Source: an uncultured Prevotellaceae bacterium
GTDB taxonomy: Bacteria; Bacteroidota; Bacteroidia; Bacteroidales; Bacteroidaceae
DNA: 64,000 nucleotides
Reading direction: 5' to 3'
Assembly: GCA_902761605.1 (NCBI GenBank)
Contig: CACWLC010000012.1
Coordinates: 1 to 64,000 of the forward strand
Both the position numbers and the translations under genes were made by a program. Below are positions 33,945 to 42,838 of this stretch, piece by piece; position 1 is the first letter of the stretch; each line of letters starts with the position of its first letter. The notes beneath the pieces are model-generated. The model ran no database searches, was not told the origin of the DNA, and worked only from the letters and a program-made list of their open reading frames with translations.

Positions 33945-36900
33945 CCTTACAGACAGTGAGAGCCGCCTCGAGAGAAGGAATATCAGAGACAACCATTGAG
34001 CGTTTGCCGTTGGCCTCACGGAGGTTACAGCGGTGAACGTTTTTTGTCATATACTCCAAGACACGTCCGAAGACATCGCTCTGATAGTAAGGACTGTTGG
34101 CATTGCTCACGAAATAGAGATACATCTTTCCCTGTTTGAGCATGATCTTCTCTGCCCCGAGACGTTTGCCACAGACGCGCAGAGGCACCACGCGGATAAG
34201 TTCCTCTGCCACCTCGGGAATCTCGCCGAAGCGGTCGCGCAGACGACTGCGATAAGCCTCAAGGGCCGCGTCAAGGTTGTTGCTGCCGGCAAGGCTGTCG
34301 AGCTCGCGATATAGCAGCATGCGCTCGGAGTCGTTAGGAACGTATTGGTCGGGGAAATACATCTCGATGTCGGATTCGAGGGCGCAGTCGTCGACAAAGG
34401 CGATGTTGCCAGAAGGGCTAAACATCCTAGGATTCCTAGAATCCCTAGGAGAGCTATCTTTGGCTATTGCGGCTGATTCGGCCGCAGAGAACTCAGGCTC
34501 TTCGTTGCGCAATTCGGCCATTGCCTGATTAAGGATCTTCTGATAGGTCTCATAGCCGAGGTCGGAGATGAAGCCTGACTGCTCAGAGCCGAGGAGATTG
34601 CCGGCACCTCGGATGTCGAGATCCTGCATGGCGATGTTGATGCCGGAGCCGAGGTCGGAGAAGTTCTCGAGGGCTTCGAGACGGCGGCGAGACTCCGGAT
34701 TGAGGGCTGCCAGAGGCGGAGCCAGGAGATAACAGAAGGCCTTGCGGTTGCCACGTCCCACACGTCCACGCATCTGATGGAGGTCGGAGAGTCCGAAGTT
34801 ATGGGCTCCGTTGATGATGATGGTATTGGCATTGGGGATGTCGATACCGTTCTCTACGATGGTGGTAGATAGCAGCACATCGTAGTCATAGTTGGAGAAA
34901 TCGAGCACAATCTTCTCGAGCTCCTCAGGTTTCATCTGTCCGTGACCTATGGCCACACGGGCATCAGGGATATACTTATGTATCATCTCAGCGATATGAG
35001 TGAGGTCGCTGATGCGGTTGTTGACGAAATACACCTGTCCGTTGCGCGACATCTCGAAGTTGATGGCATCGGTGATAATCTCCGCTCCGAAGGTATGTAT
35101 CTCCGTCTGTATGGGATAGCGGTTGGGCGGAGGTGTCTGGATGACACTCAGGTCGCGGGCTCCCACGAGCGAGAACTGCAACGTACGAGGTATCGGAGTG
35201 GCCGACATGGTGAGAGTATCGACATTAGACTTCATCTGGCGAAGCTTCTCTTTAGTTGACACACCGAACTTCTGTTCCTCATCGATGATAAGCAGTCCGA
35301 GATCCTTGAACTTTACGCTCTTGCCGATGAGCTTATGAGTGCCGATGACGATGTCTATCTTTCCATCAGCGAGGTCTTTGAGCACCTCGGAGGTCTGTTT
35401 GGCAGACTTGGCACGAGTGAGATAATCCACCCTTACAGGCATATCCTTCAGACGTCCGGAGAAAGTGCGATAGTGCTGATAGGCGAGCACTGTGGTAGGC
35501 ACGAGCACAGCCACCTGTTTGCCATCGCAGGCCGCCTTGAAAGCCGCACGCACAGCCACCTCAGTCTTTCCGAAGCCCACATCGCCACATACCAGACGGT
35601 CCATAGGCTTTGCCATCTCCATATCAGCCTTCACATCCTGAGTGGCCTTGAGCTGATCGGGGGTGTCCTCATAGAGGAAGCTGGCCTCGAGCTCGTTCTG
35701 TAGATATCCGTCGGGACTGAAAGCAAAACCCTTCTCACGACGACGCTTGGCATAGAGTTTGATGAGGTCGCGGGCGATATCCTTGATATGTTTCTTGGTG
35801 CGCTCCTTGAGTTTCACCCACTGGCCTGTGCCGAGGGTGGAGAGACGGGGAGGTTCGCCATTATCCTGCGACTTGTATTTCGACACCTTATAGAGAGCGT
35901 GGATAGAGACGTAGATGCTGTCGCCCTTCTGGTAGAGGATCTTTATCATCTCCTGATGCGTCTGCTGGCCTGCAGCGTTGGTGACAGGCATGCGGACAAG
36001 ACCGCCGAACTTACCTACGCCATGATCGACATGCACCACGAAATCGCCAATCTCAAACTGTTGGATTTCCTTGAGAGTGAGGGCCATCTTTCCGCTGCGG
36101 GCCTTGTCGCTCTTGAGGTTGTATTTGTGGAAACGGTCGAAAATCTGGTGGTCGGTGAAGATACAGACTTTGAGGTCGTCGTCGGAGAAGCCGTCGTGGA
36201 GGGTCTTGTTTACAGGAGCAAAGGAAAGTTTAGAGGTTAAAATCTCCTGCAGTCGTTCGTTCTGTTTCTGGCTGTCGGCACATACGTAGATGGCATATCC
36301 CCGGAGCAGATAGTCCTCGAAGGTCTGTTTGAGAAGATCGAAATTCTTGTGGAAGAGCGGTTGCGGAGAGATATTGAACTGCAGAGTGGCATCAGGCTGC
36401 GACGAAGGACGATGGCCGAACTCTATGCGACGGAACTTCTCGGCATCAGAAGCCCACTGGGCACCAGTGACGAGCTGAGACTCACGACGCAGCTGGCGCT
36501 CTATCTCACGCTGTTCCATCTCTGTGGCATTCTCCATCTGTTCCATGCGAGCCTGAGCGGAGAATCCCTCCTGATAGGTTCTTTCTATGGCATCGCGCAC
36601 ATAGAGGTAATCCTTCGTCACGAGGATAGTATCTGCAGGCACAAACGAGAGGAAAGCCACCTTATCCTCACTTATCGAGGTCAGCTCAGGCACTATCTCT
36701 ACCCTATCCTTCTGTTCCTTAGAGAGCTGGTCTTCAACCTCGAAGGTGCGTATGGAATCGATATCGTCGCCGAAGAGGTCTACACGATAGGGATACTCGC
36801 AAGAGAATGAATATACGTCGAGGATAGAGCCACGCAAGGCAAATTGTCCGGGTTCGTAGACATAGTCGACCTCACGGAATCCGAACTCCCTCAGGGTCTT

Positions 36901-37410
36901 GGTGACATCAGAGATATCTACCCTCTGGTCTTTCTCAAGCACGAGAGTGCGCTCGTCGAGGTTTTTCTTTGAGACGACGAGCTCGGCAAGAGCCTCAGGG
37001 TAGGAAACGATGAAGGGACTTTGAACTTTGAACTTTGAGCTTTGAACTTTATGATTACCTGCAAGAGATGAGATGGCGGCGAGGACTTCGGTGCGGAGGA
37101 TCTCGCTGGCGGCATCGCGCTGGGCGTATTTCACGGCACGACGATAACTGGAGGGGAAGAACAGCACGTTTTTATCCCCGAGGAGCTGTGTGAGGTCGTG
37201 ATAGAAATAGCCTGCCTCCTCAGCATCCTGAAGCACGAAAATCAGGGGGTGAGCACACTTGGAAGCAATGCTTCCGAACAACATCGGGGCACTGGAACCC
37301 AACAAGCCCTCGAGAAAAATCTTCTTTACCGAGGATTTCTCTATCGCTTTCGCCAATGCCGAAGCCTGCGGCAACTTGGCATATACATTCTCTAATTCCT
37401 GTATATTCAT
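33934..37410 (-). CDS. mfd: Transcription-repair coupling factor
   Basis: Large DNA translocase that removes stalled RNA polymerase and recruits UvrA, 1158 residues, normal size. Domain order: UvrB-homology region at the N terminus; the RNA-polymerase interaction domain after [16 protein letters not shown] (about residue 500); helicase motifs [15 protein letters not shown] and [21 protein letters not shown]; then RGRVGRG near residue 850; and a C-terminal TRCF domain. Residues about 118-131 ([11 protein letters not shown]) are encoded by a heptamer tandem repeat and look like an insertion. The promoter TAATTTTG is on the minus strand at 37431-37424, divergent from the glycosyltransferase gene. 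Confidence 0.96.
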   Translation of the reverse strand: MNIQELENVYAKLPQASALAKAIEKSSVKKIFLEGLLGSSAPMLFGSIASKCAHPLIFVLQDAEEAGYFYHDLTQLLGDKNVLFFPSSYRRAVKYAQRDAASEILRTEVLAAISSLAGNHKVQSSKFKVQSPFIVSYPEALAELVVSKKNLDERTLVLEKDQRVDISDVTKTLREFGFREVDYVYEPGQFALRGSILDVYSFSCEYPYRVDLFGDDIDSIRTFEVEDQLSKEQKDRVEIVPELTSISEDKVAFLSFVPADTILVTKDYLYVRDAIERTYQEGFSAQARMEQMENATEMEQREIERQLRRESQLVTGAQWASDAEKFRRIEFGHRPSSQPDATLQFNISPQPLFHKNFDLLKQTFEDYLLRGYAIYVCADSQKQNERLQEILTSKLSFAPVNKTLHDGFSDDDLKVCIFTDHQIFDRFHKYNLKSDKARSGKMALTLKEIQQFEIGDFVVHVDHGVGKFGGLVRMPVTNAAGQQTHQEMIKILYQKGDSIYVSIHALYKVSKYKSQDNGEPPRLSTLGTGQWVKLKERTKKHIKDIARDLIKLYAKRRREKGFAFSPDGYLQNELEASFLYEDTPDQLKATQDVKADMEMAKPMDRLVCGDVGFGKTEVAVRAAFKAACDGKQVAVLVPTTVLAYQHYRTFSGRLKDMPVRVDYLTRAKSAKQTSEVLKDLADGKIDIVIGTHKLIGKSVKFKDLGLLIIDEEQKFGVSTKEKLRQMKSNVDTLTMSATPIPRTLQFSLVGARDLSVIQTPPPNRYPIQTEIHTFGAEIITDAINFEMSRNGQVYFVNNRISDLTHIAEMIHKYIPDARVAIGHGQMKPEELEKIVLDFSNYDYDVLLSTTIVENGIDIPNANTIIINGAHNFGLSDLHQMRGRVGRGNRKAFCYLLAPPLAALNPESRRRLEALENFSDLGSGINIAMQDLDIRGAGNLLGSEQSGFISDLGYETYQKILNQAMAELRNEEPEFSAAESAAIAKDSSPRDSRNPRMFSPSGNIAFVDDCALESDIEMYFPDQYVPNDSERMLLYRELDSLAGSNNLDAALEAYRSRLRDRFGEIPEVAEELIRVVPLRVCGKRLGAEKIMLKQGKMYLYFVSNANSPYYQSDVFGRVLEYMTKNVHRCNLREANGKRSMVVSDIPSLEAALTVCKAIC
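37018..37058. repeat. Heptamer repeat (ACTTTGA) inside mfd
   Basis: Four and a half copies of ACTTTGA followed by ATGATTAC. Bases 37024-37058 (35 bp) are identical to 38229-38263. On the coding strand it adds an in-frame [11 protein letters not shown] segment to Mfd. Confidence 0.9.
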
Positions 37411-37423
37411 CTTAAAATCGCTG

Positions 37424-37431
37424 CAAAATTA
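37424..37431 (-). promoter_or_regulatory. -7 element of mfd
   Basis: TAATTTTG on the minus strand, about 14 bp before the mfd start, in a compact divergent promoter region. Confidence 0.55.
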
Positions 37432-37439
37432 CACATTTT

Positions 37440-37471
37440 TTTGTTTATAAAAAAAATAATTAGTAACTTTG
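37440..37471 (+). promoter_or_regulatory. Promoter of the glycosyltransferase/acyltransferase operon
   Basis: TTTG (37440-37443) and TAACTTTG (37464-37471) are spaced 20 bp. Transcription from about 37478 excludes the upstream in-frame TTG at 37469 and fixes the start at ATG 37493. Confidence 0.7.
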
Positions 37472-37492
37472 CGCCAAAATTATAAGAAGTAT

Positions 37493-38236
37493 ATGCACGA
37501 AAGCGACAGTATCGTTATAATTCCGACCTATAACGAGAAAGAAAATATAGAAAAAATCATCCGGGCGGTGTTCGGACTGCAGAAGTGTTTCCATATCCTC
37601 GTGATTGACGACGGTTCACCCGACGGCACCGCAGCGATAGTGAAGAAACTCATGGCCGACGAGTTTGGCGACCGTCTCTTTATCCTTGAGCGCAGTGGAA
37701 AGCTGGGACTGGGAACGGCCTATATCACAGGATTCAAATGGGCGCTGGAGCACAAATACGACTATATCTTCGAGATGGATGCCGACTTCAGTCATGACCC
37801 CAACGACCTACCACGACTCTACAGTGCCTGTCATGACGAGGGTTACGACCTGGCTATCGGAAGCCGTTATGTGACGGGAGTGAATGTAGTAAACTGGCCT
37901 ATCGGACGTGTGCTGATGTCGTATTTCGCATCGAAGTACGTGAGGATAGTGACAGGATTCAAGGTTCACGACACCACTGCCGGATTCAAATGCTATAAGC
38001 GCAGGGTGCTCGAGACCATCGAGTTAGACAAGATACGTTTCAAGGGCTACGGATTCCAGATAGAGATGAAATACACCGCCTATAAGATAGGATTCAAGAT
38101 CAAGGAGGTGAGTGTGATCTTCGTTAACCGCAGGGAGGGAACGAGTAAGATGTCGGGAGGAATCTTTGGCGAGGCGTTCTTCGGAGTGATGAGACTCAGA
38201 TGGGACGGCTGGACGAGGAAGTACCCGAAACTTTGA
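37493..38236 (+). CDS. Polyprenol monophosphomannose synthase-like GT2
   Basis: DPM1-like glycosyltransferase that would move mannose or glucose from a nucleotide sugar to a polyprenyl phosphate carrier. The 247-residue protein starts SIVIIPTYNEKENIEKI, has DDGSPDGTAAIV, EMDADFSHDP, GSRYVTGVNVVNWP and the FKVHDTTAGFKCY block typical of this family. No C-terminal membrane helices, as in soluble DPM1 forms. The start is at 37493 because the promoter -7 element covers the alternative TTG. Its stop lies inside a heptamer repeat shared with mfd, and it is probably co-transcribed with the acyltransferase and phosphoesterase genes. Confidence 0.9.
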   Translation: MHESDSIVIIPTYNEKENIEKIIRAVFGLQKCFHILVIDDGSPDGTAAIVKKLMADEFGDRLFILERSGKLGLGTAYITGFKWALEHKYDYIFEMDADFSHDPNDLPRLYSACHDEGYDLAIGSRYVTGVNVVNWPIGRVLMSYFASKYVRIVTGFKVHDTTAGFKCYKRRVLETIELDKIRFKGYGFQIEMKYTAYKIGFKIKEVSVIFVNRREGTSKMSGGIFGEAFFGVMRLRWDGWTRKYPKL

Positions 38237-38263
38237 ACTTTGAGCTTTGAACTTTATGATTAC
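38229..38263. repeat. Second copy of the 35-bp heptamer element
   Basis: Identical to 37024-37058. It spans the glycosyltransferase stop (TGA at 38234-38236) and supplies the ATG start of the acyltransferase at 38256. Confidence 0.9.
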
Positions 38264-39017
38264 TCTGTTATATAGGATTTATCAGTTGTTTATAGGATTG
38301 CCGTTGCTGGTGATCCTTACTATTATTACTGCACTTGAGGTGGGGATAGGAACGACGATAGGTAATGGACACTTCTGGGGATACTACCCGGGACACTGGT
38401 GGGGAAAGCTGATACTTAAGCTGTTTCTTATCCCAGTGAAGGTAGAGGGACGTGAGAACCTGGAGAAAGACCAGAGCTATGTCTTCGTGGCCAATCATCA
38501 GGGATCATTCGACATCTTCATTATCTACGGACATCTGAACCGCAACTTCAAGTGGATGATGAAACATCAGTTGAGGAAGATTCCGTTTGTGGGTTATGCC
38601 TGTGAGAAGTCGCATCAGATAATGGTCGACAAGCGAGGTCCAAGCAAGATACGCAAGACCTACGAGGATGCGCGAGAGATTCTGAAGGAAGGCTACTCTG
38701 TGACGGTATTCCCCGAGGGTGCCCGCAGTTTTACAGGCCACATGGCACACTTCAAGAAAGGAGCCTTCGCTCTGGCCGACGAGTTGCAGTTGCCTGTGGT
38801 GCCTCTCACCATCAACGGCAGTTTCGACATCCTGCCACGCATGAAGGGTTTTAACTTCATCAACTGGCATCCGATGAAACTCACCATCCATCAGCCGATA
38901 TACCCCACAGGTCAAGGACCTGAGAATGTAGAAGCCACCCTCCGTCAGGCATACGACTCAGTGATGTCGAGCCTCGATGAGAAGTACCAAGGAATGGTGG
39001 AAAACCCAGACCAATAA
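38256..39017 (+). CDS. plsC: 1-acyl-sn-glycerol-3-phosphate acyltransferase
   Basis: Membrane-bound acyltransferase making phosphatidic acid from lysophosphatidic acid, 253 residues. An N-terminal hydrophobic hairpin (MITLLYRIYQLFIGLPLL) is followed by the catalytic H-x4-D motif in VANHQGSFDIF, GYACEKSHQIMVDK, and FPEGARSF for substrate phosphate binding. I use ATG 38256, inside the heptamer element; an in-frame TTG at 38247 would add three residues. It lies 20 bp after the glycosyltransferase stop. Similar acyltransferases can also act in ornithine-lipid synthesis, so the exact acceptor is inferred. Confidence 0.9.
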   Translation: MITLLYRIYQLFIGLPLLVILTIITALEVGIGTTIGNGHFWGYYPGHWWGKLILKLFLIPVKVEGRENLEKDQSYVFVANHQGSFDIFIIYGHLNRNFKWMMKHQLRKIPFVGYACEKSHQIMVDKRGPSKIRKTYEDAREILKEGYSVTVFPEGARSFTGHMAHFKKGAFALADELQLPVVPLTINGSFDILPRMKGFNFINWHPMKLTIHQPIYPTGQGPENVEATLRQAYDSVMSSLDEKYQGMVENPDQ

Positions 39018-39029
39018 TTCTCCGTTTGT

Positions 39030-40241
39030 ATGATTGCAAGAGCACCATATCTGTTTCTTCTGCTGATAATCATCCCTGATATCTATTTCGACCTGCATTA
39101 CTGGAGGCATAAGTATCAGACTGAGAAGCGACTGTTGAGATGGTTGCCCACAATATTGATGGTGGCATATACCATCTATCTCACCTACGAGTCAAACTTC
39201 ATCCCAGAGCCACCATACATTATTTATATTTATCTCTTCCTGTTAGGACTGATAACCATTCCGAAGATGGTGTATATGCTCTGTTCCATAATAGGACTCG
39301 GATGCAGCAAACTCTTTCACAGGAAGAAGTCATCGCACAAATCACGCAACTGGGGCAACCTGGTGGGATGGGTATGTGTGCTGTTTATATGGTATATACT
39401 CTTCTATGGGTCGTTTATAGGCTTCAAAAAGCTGGAGGTGAATCGTCAGACGTACAGTTCTGAGGCAGTGCCGCAAGCCTTCGACGGATATAGGATAGTG
39501 CAATTCTCGGATGCTCATGTGGGGTCGTATACCGGAAGCAGGCAGGAGATCTTAAAGCAAGCCATCGACAGAATCAATGCCCTACATCCTGACATGATTG
39601 TGTTTACCGGTGACCTGCAGAACACCCATCCTCAAGAGATATACGAACATCTTGACATACTTGCCAGTCTGAAGGCGAAGGATGGTGTATATTCCGTACT
39701 CGGCAATCACGACTATGCATGCTATATTGACGTCAATGATGCCCAGAAGGTGGCCAATGAGAGGGAGACAGTAAGTCTTCAGCGTCAGGCAGGCTGGAAT
39801 GTGCTACTTAACTCCCATCGCATTATAGAACGCAGCAATGCCAGTAATGGTGCCAAAGGGAAATCATATCTCGTTGTCGCAGGAATGGAGAACGACGGCA
39901 CAGGCTCTCGATCTCCAAAGAAAGGAAACATCAAGAAAGCCCTCAACGGCATAAAGACATCTAAAGACGCCTTTATCCTGATGCTGGAACACGACCCCTC
40001 TGCGTGGCGACGTATAGTAGTGCCCGACGGCAGATCTCATCTCACACTCAGCGGACATACCCATAGGATGCAGTTTGCACTCTTTGACTGGAGTCCGCTA
40101 TCGGTAATCAACAAAGAGGCTTACGGATGGTTCCATGAGGGAGAACAGTCGCTCTTAGTGACAGCAGGCATCGGAGGACTTATCCCCTTCCGATTCGGAG
40201 CTACCGGAGAGATAGTGGAAATCACACTACGAAAGAAATAA
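39030..40241 (+). CDS. Calcineurin-like metallophosphoesterase, membrane-anchored
   Basis: A 403-residue protein with four or so N-terminal helices and a C-terminal metallophosphoesterase domain. All metal motifs are present: FSDAHVGSY, FTGDLQN, GNHDYACY and SGHTHRMQF. The catalytic part therefore begins near residue 155 and most likely faces the periplasm. Relatives include YkuE/YaeI-like phosphodiesterases acting on lipid or nucleotide phosphodiesters. It follows plsC by 12 bp, which may hint at a lipid-linked substrate. A shared bidirectional terminator ends the operon. Confidence 0.88.
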   Translation: MIARAPYLFLLLIIIPDIYFDLHYWRHKYQTEKRLLRWLPTILMVAYTIYLTYESNFIPEPPYIIYIYLFLLGLITIPKMVYMLCSIIGLGCSKLFHRKKSSHKSRNWGNLVGWVCVLFIWYILFYGSFIGFKKLEVNRQTYSSEAVPQAFDGYRIVQFSDAHVGSYTGSRQEILKQAIDRINALHPDMIVFTGDLQNTHPQEIYEHLDILASLKAKDGVYSVLGNHDYACYIDVNDAQKVANERETVSLQRQAGWNVLLNSHRIIERSNASNGAKGKSYLVVAGMENDGTGSRSPKKGNIKKALNGIKTSKDAFILMLEHDPSAWRRIVVPDGRSHLTLSGHTHRMQFALFDWSPLSVINKEAYGWFHEGEQSLLVTAGIGGLIPFRFGATGEIVEITLRKK

Positions 40242-40274
40242 AAATTGGCGCCCGAGTTGAGCGCCAATTTCTTA
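40242..40274. terminator. Bidirectional terminator between convergent genes
   Basis: A perfect 10-bp stem AAATTGGCGC (40242-40251) / GCGCCAATTT (40261-40270), with A residues on one side and T residues on the other, serves both strands. Confidence 0.88.
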
Positions 40275-40279
40275 TTATC

Positions 40280-42295
40280 TTATTTCTTAATCTTATATAA
40301 ACGGAACGTCATTGCAGGGATGTCGTCAGTGAGTAATGTTGCATCCTTGCCAGCATCAACAGAGATGGTGCCATTCTTGGGAGTGATCTTCTCGGGATTG
40401 TCGAGGGTATTCTCATCATCCATACCATTATGAGATAGGGTGATGGTCTCGGCAGTACGAGTGCCCTTCATGCCTACAAGCTTCACTGAAACAGGCTGCG
40501 GCTGCCTAGAGGTGTTGATGATCTTGATGATCACCTCACCGGTATTCTTGTCGAAGACAGAAGAAGCGAAGAGTCCGTCCTGTCCCGGCTGTCCTGCGAT
40601 AGGCTGTTTGTTCATCGTCATACGGAGAACGTTGGTGCCCTTGTTGACAGCATACATCTGCTGAACATAGTAGCTGCAAGACTTAAACATACGGAGGTTG
40701 TCGTACCAGATAAGGTCTGGACGCCACTGCCAACCCTCTACGTGAGCGAAGAGAGGAGCATAGGCTGTCATATACACTACATCGGCATTACGTTCCATAT
40801 CAGTCATGAAGGCTGCCTCGAGGATAGATGCCTCGTAGTGGTTCCACTTGTGCTTGTTCTTTCCGTGACATGCATACTCGCCGGCAAACACCTTCGGACC
40901 CTTACGATCATAGTGTTCATAGCGCAGTCCGCCACAGAACTCACCATATCTCGCCTTTCCTGCCTCATTACCCAAGAACCAGTCCTCGTTACGATAGAAA
41001 TGCTCATCCACAAGGTCAGCCTTAAGTTTCTTCATGGCTTCCCAGCCCTTCTCGAACATCTTACCCTCAGAGTCAGGACCGCTGGTACCTACAATTTGGA
41101 TGTTGGGATACTTAGCCTTGATGGCAGCCACAAACGGCTCCAGACGCTTGAAGTAGAGATCATCCCACTGCTCATTACCTACACCAATGAACTTCATGTT
41201 GAAAGGCTCGGGATGGCCCATCTCAGCACGGATCTTACCCCACTGAGAGTCTGCAGGACCATTGGCGAACTCAATAAGGTCGAGACAGTCCTGGATATAT
41301 GGCTGCAGCTGATCGTAAGGAACATGCGCAGAGTCGTCGTTCCAGTTCTGGAACTGACAAGCCATACCTACATTCAGCACAGGCAGAGGCTCAGCACCGA
41401 TATCCTCTGAGAGTTGGAAGAACTCGAAGAATCCGAGACCATAAGACTGGAAATAGTCAGGATAGAAACGGTACGGGAAGGTATACTCCCAGCGATTCTC
41501 GTTGAGAGGACGGTTCTCTACAGGACCGATGGTATTCTTCCATTGATAACGGGTCTTAAGGTCTACACCCTCAACGATACATCCTCCAGGGAATCTGAGC
41601 AGTCCGGGATTCTCATCAGCAAGAGCCTGAGCAAGGTCGCGACGCATACCGTTCTTGCGATTTTTGAAGGTGTTAACAGGGAAGAGACTGATGTGCTCGA
41701 GGTCTACACCATTCTTGCCCCTGAGGAAGATACGTAGCTGACCCTTTGCGATGGTACGAGGAGACTTGATCACCTGCTCATACTGTTTCCATTCAGTAGA
41801 TGCGATTGTGATAGTGTCGGAAGTGAACTGCTGGTTCTCTTCCATAGTTGCACGATCAATGAACTGCACGATAATCTTTGCCTCACCCTTAGGAGCTCTC
41901 GCCCATACGGAGAAGCGATAATCCTCACCCTTATGGAGTCCGATGCCGAAGAATCCGTTATTAGAGATTCCCGAGCGACGCTCATTATGTCCGGGATAGC
42001 GCAATCTCAGATAATGGGGACAACGCTCGAATGGTCCGTCGTCCTCAATCTCGAAATCTCCGAAAGCCTCCCATCCCATAAGATGATCGGGAAACTCGAA
42101 GGAACGGTTCTTCACTAACTCACCATACAAACCACCATCTGCAGCATAATTGATGTCCTCAAAGAAAAGACCATACATCGTTGGTTGTACTGGTGCTCCG
42201 AGTTTTTTTGTGTTTACCTCCATCATGTGGCTCTGAGCCGACAGAGAGAGACATGAAACGAGTGCAAAGGCACAAGATAAAAATCTTAATTTCAT
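40280..42295 (-). CDS. Alpha-L-arabinofuranosidase, GH51 family, secreted
   Basis: Hydrolyses terminal arabinofuranose from arabinan or arabinoxylan, 671 residues. The signal peptide ends at LSLSAQS. The N terminus GLFFEDINYAADGGLYGEL is a GH51 hallmark, and a carbohydrate-binding-like beta domain is inserted at about 75-190. The barrel follows with FPGGCIVEG, GVGNEQWDD (acid/base Glu) and FAGEYACHG (nucleophile Glu). A C-terminal beta domain ends the protein. No SusC/SusD pair or other glycosidase is adjacent, so it is a solitary enzyme in this window. Export suggests action in the periplasm or at the surface. Confidence 0.93.
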   Translation of the reverse strand: MKLRFLSCAFALVSCLSLSAQSHMMEVNTKKLGAPVQPTMYGLFFEDINYAADGGLYGELVKNRSFEFPDHLMGWEAFGDFEIEDDGPFERCPHYLRLRYPGHNERRSGISNNGFFGIGLHKGEDYRFSVWARAPKGEAKIIVQFIDRATMEENQQFTSDTITIASTEWKQYEQVIKSPRTIAKGQLRIFLRGKNGVDLEHISLFPVNTFKNRKNGMRRDLAQALADENPGLLRFPGGCIVEGVDLKTRYQWKNTIGPVENRPLNENRWEYTFPYRFYPDYFQSYGLGFFEFFQLSEDIGAEPLPVLNVGMACQFQNWNDDSAHVPYDQLQPYIQDCLDLIEFANGPADSQWGKIRAEMGHPEPFNMKFIGVGNEQWDDLYFKRLEPFVAAIKAKYPNIQIVGTSGPDSEGKMFEKGWEAMKKLKADLVDEHFYRNEDWFLGNEAGKARYGEFCGGLRYEHYDRKGPKVFAGEYACHGKNKHKWNHYEASILEAAFMTDMERNADVVYMTAYAPLFAHVEGWQWRPDLIWYDNLRMFKSCSYYVQQMYAVNKGTNVLRMTMNKQPIAGQPGQDGLFASSVFDKNTGEVIIKIINTSRQPQPVSVKLVGMKGTRTAETITLSHNGMDDENTLDNPEKITPKNGTISVDAGKDATLLTDDIPAMTFRLYKIKK

Positions 42296-42339
42296 CGTTA
42301 TTTAGTTTAGAAGTTACTACTTTCGCCAGTTTGTTGATG

Positions 42340-42347
42340 CAAAATTA
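42340..42347 (-). promoter_or_regulatory. -7 element of the GH51 gene
   Basis: TAATTTTG on the minus strand, 45 bp before the start codon. Confidence 0.5.
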
Positions 42348-42368
42348 GTTAAAAAATCGATGATTTGC

Positions 42369-42398
42369 TTGTTTTTTCAGATAAAAGATGTAATTTTG
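42369..42398 (+). promoter_or_regulatory. Promoter of the receiver-HerA operon
   Basis: TTG (42369-42371) and TAATTTTG (42391-42398), 19 bp apart; the leader is about 60 bases. Confidence 0.55.
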
Positions 42399-42463
42399 TG
42401 AAATATTAAGAGTTCATTGAGAATATTACGAACTACAATCTAGATTAATTTAAAGGAAAAGAT

Positions 42464-42820
42464 ATGAAGAAAATCTTAGTAGCAGAAGACAATGACAGCA
42501 ATTTTATCCTAATGACGTATATTCTGAAGAAGTTCTATCAGTTTGAGCGTGCAAAGAACGGACAGGAAGCTGTAGACATGGTGGAAAAGGGGGAATACGA
42601 CCTTGTGCTTATGGACATCAAGATGCCCATTATGGATGGTCTTGAAGCCACGAAGAAGATCAAGGAGACTCATCCCTCACTGCCCATCATTGCACTGACA
42701 GCAAATGCTTTTGACAGTGACCGCCAGATGGCATTCGATGCAGGTTGCGATGAGTTTCTCTCAAAACCTATCAGTAGCGATCTATGCCTTAGGACAATTG
42801 CAAAAGTCTTAGGAGAATAA
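42464..42820 (+). CDS. Single-domain response regulator (CheY-like receiver)
   Basis: A 118-residue protein consisting only of a receiver domain. The acidic pair E8/D9, phospho-accepting D51 (LVLMDIKMP), the Thr in ALTANAF and the Lys in LSKPI are all present. No output domain follows. Receivers that start KILVAEDNDSNFILM are often fused to or paired with hybrid kinases in this phylum. It is 18 bp upstream of the HerA-like ATPase gene and very likely co-transcribed; no kinase is adjacent. Confidence 0.92.
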   Translation: MKKILVAEDNDSNFILMTYILKKFYQFERAKNGQEAVDMVEKGEYDLVLMDIKMPIMDGLEATKKIKETHPSLPIIALTANAFDSDRQMAFDAGCDEFLSKPISSDLCLRTIAKVLGE

Positions 42821-42838
42821 TTAAAAAATATAGAATTA

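Noticed and set aside
33312..34019. 235-codon minus-strand frame across the M15-like lipoprotein and the end of mfd
   Set aside because: No motif or promoter; both real genes are well supported by homologous blocks.
35788..36810. Plus-strand open frames inside mfd (35788-36240 and 36349-36810)
   Set aside because: They are antisense to conserved Mfd motifs and show no protein-like features.
40280..42295. Part of a polysaccharide utilisation locus
   Set aside because: The GH51 gene stands alone between unrelated genes, with no SusCD pair or regulator next to it.
42464..42820. Two-component pair with the hybrid kinase at 29376
   Set aside because: The genes are 11 kb apart and the hybrid kinase already has its own receiver; no evidence links them.
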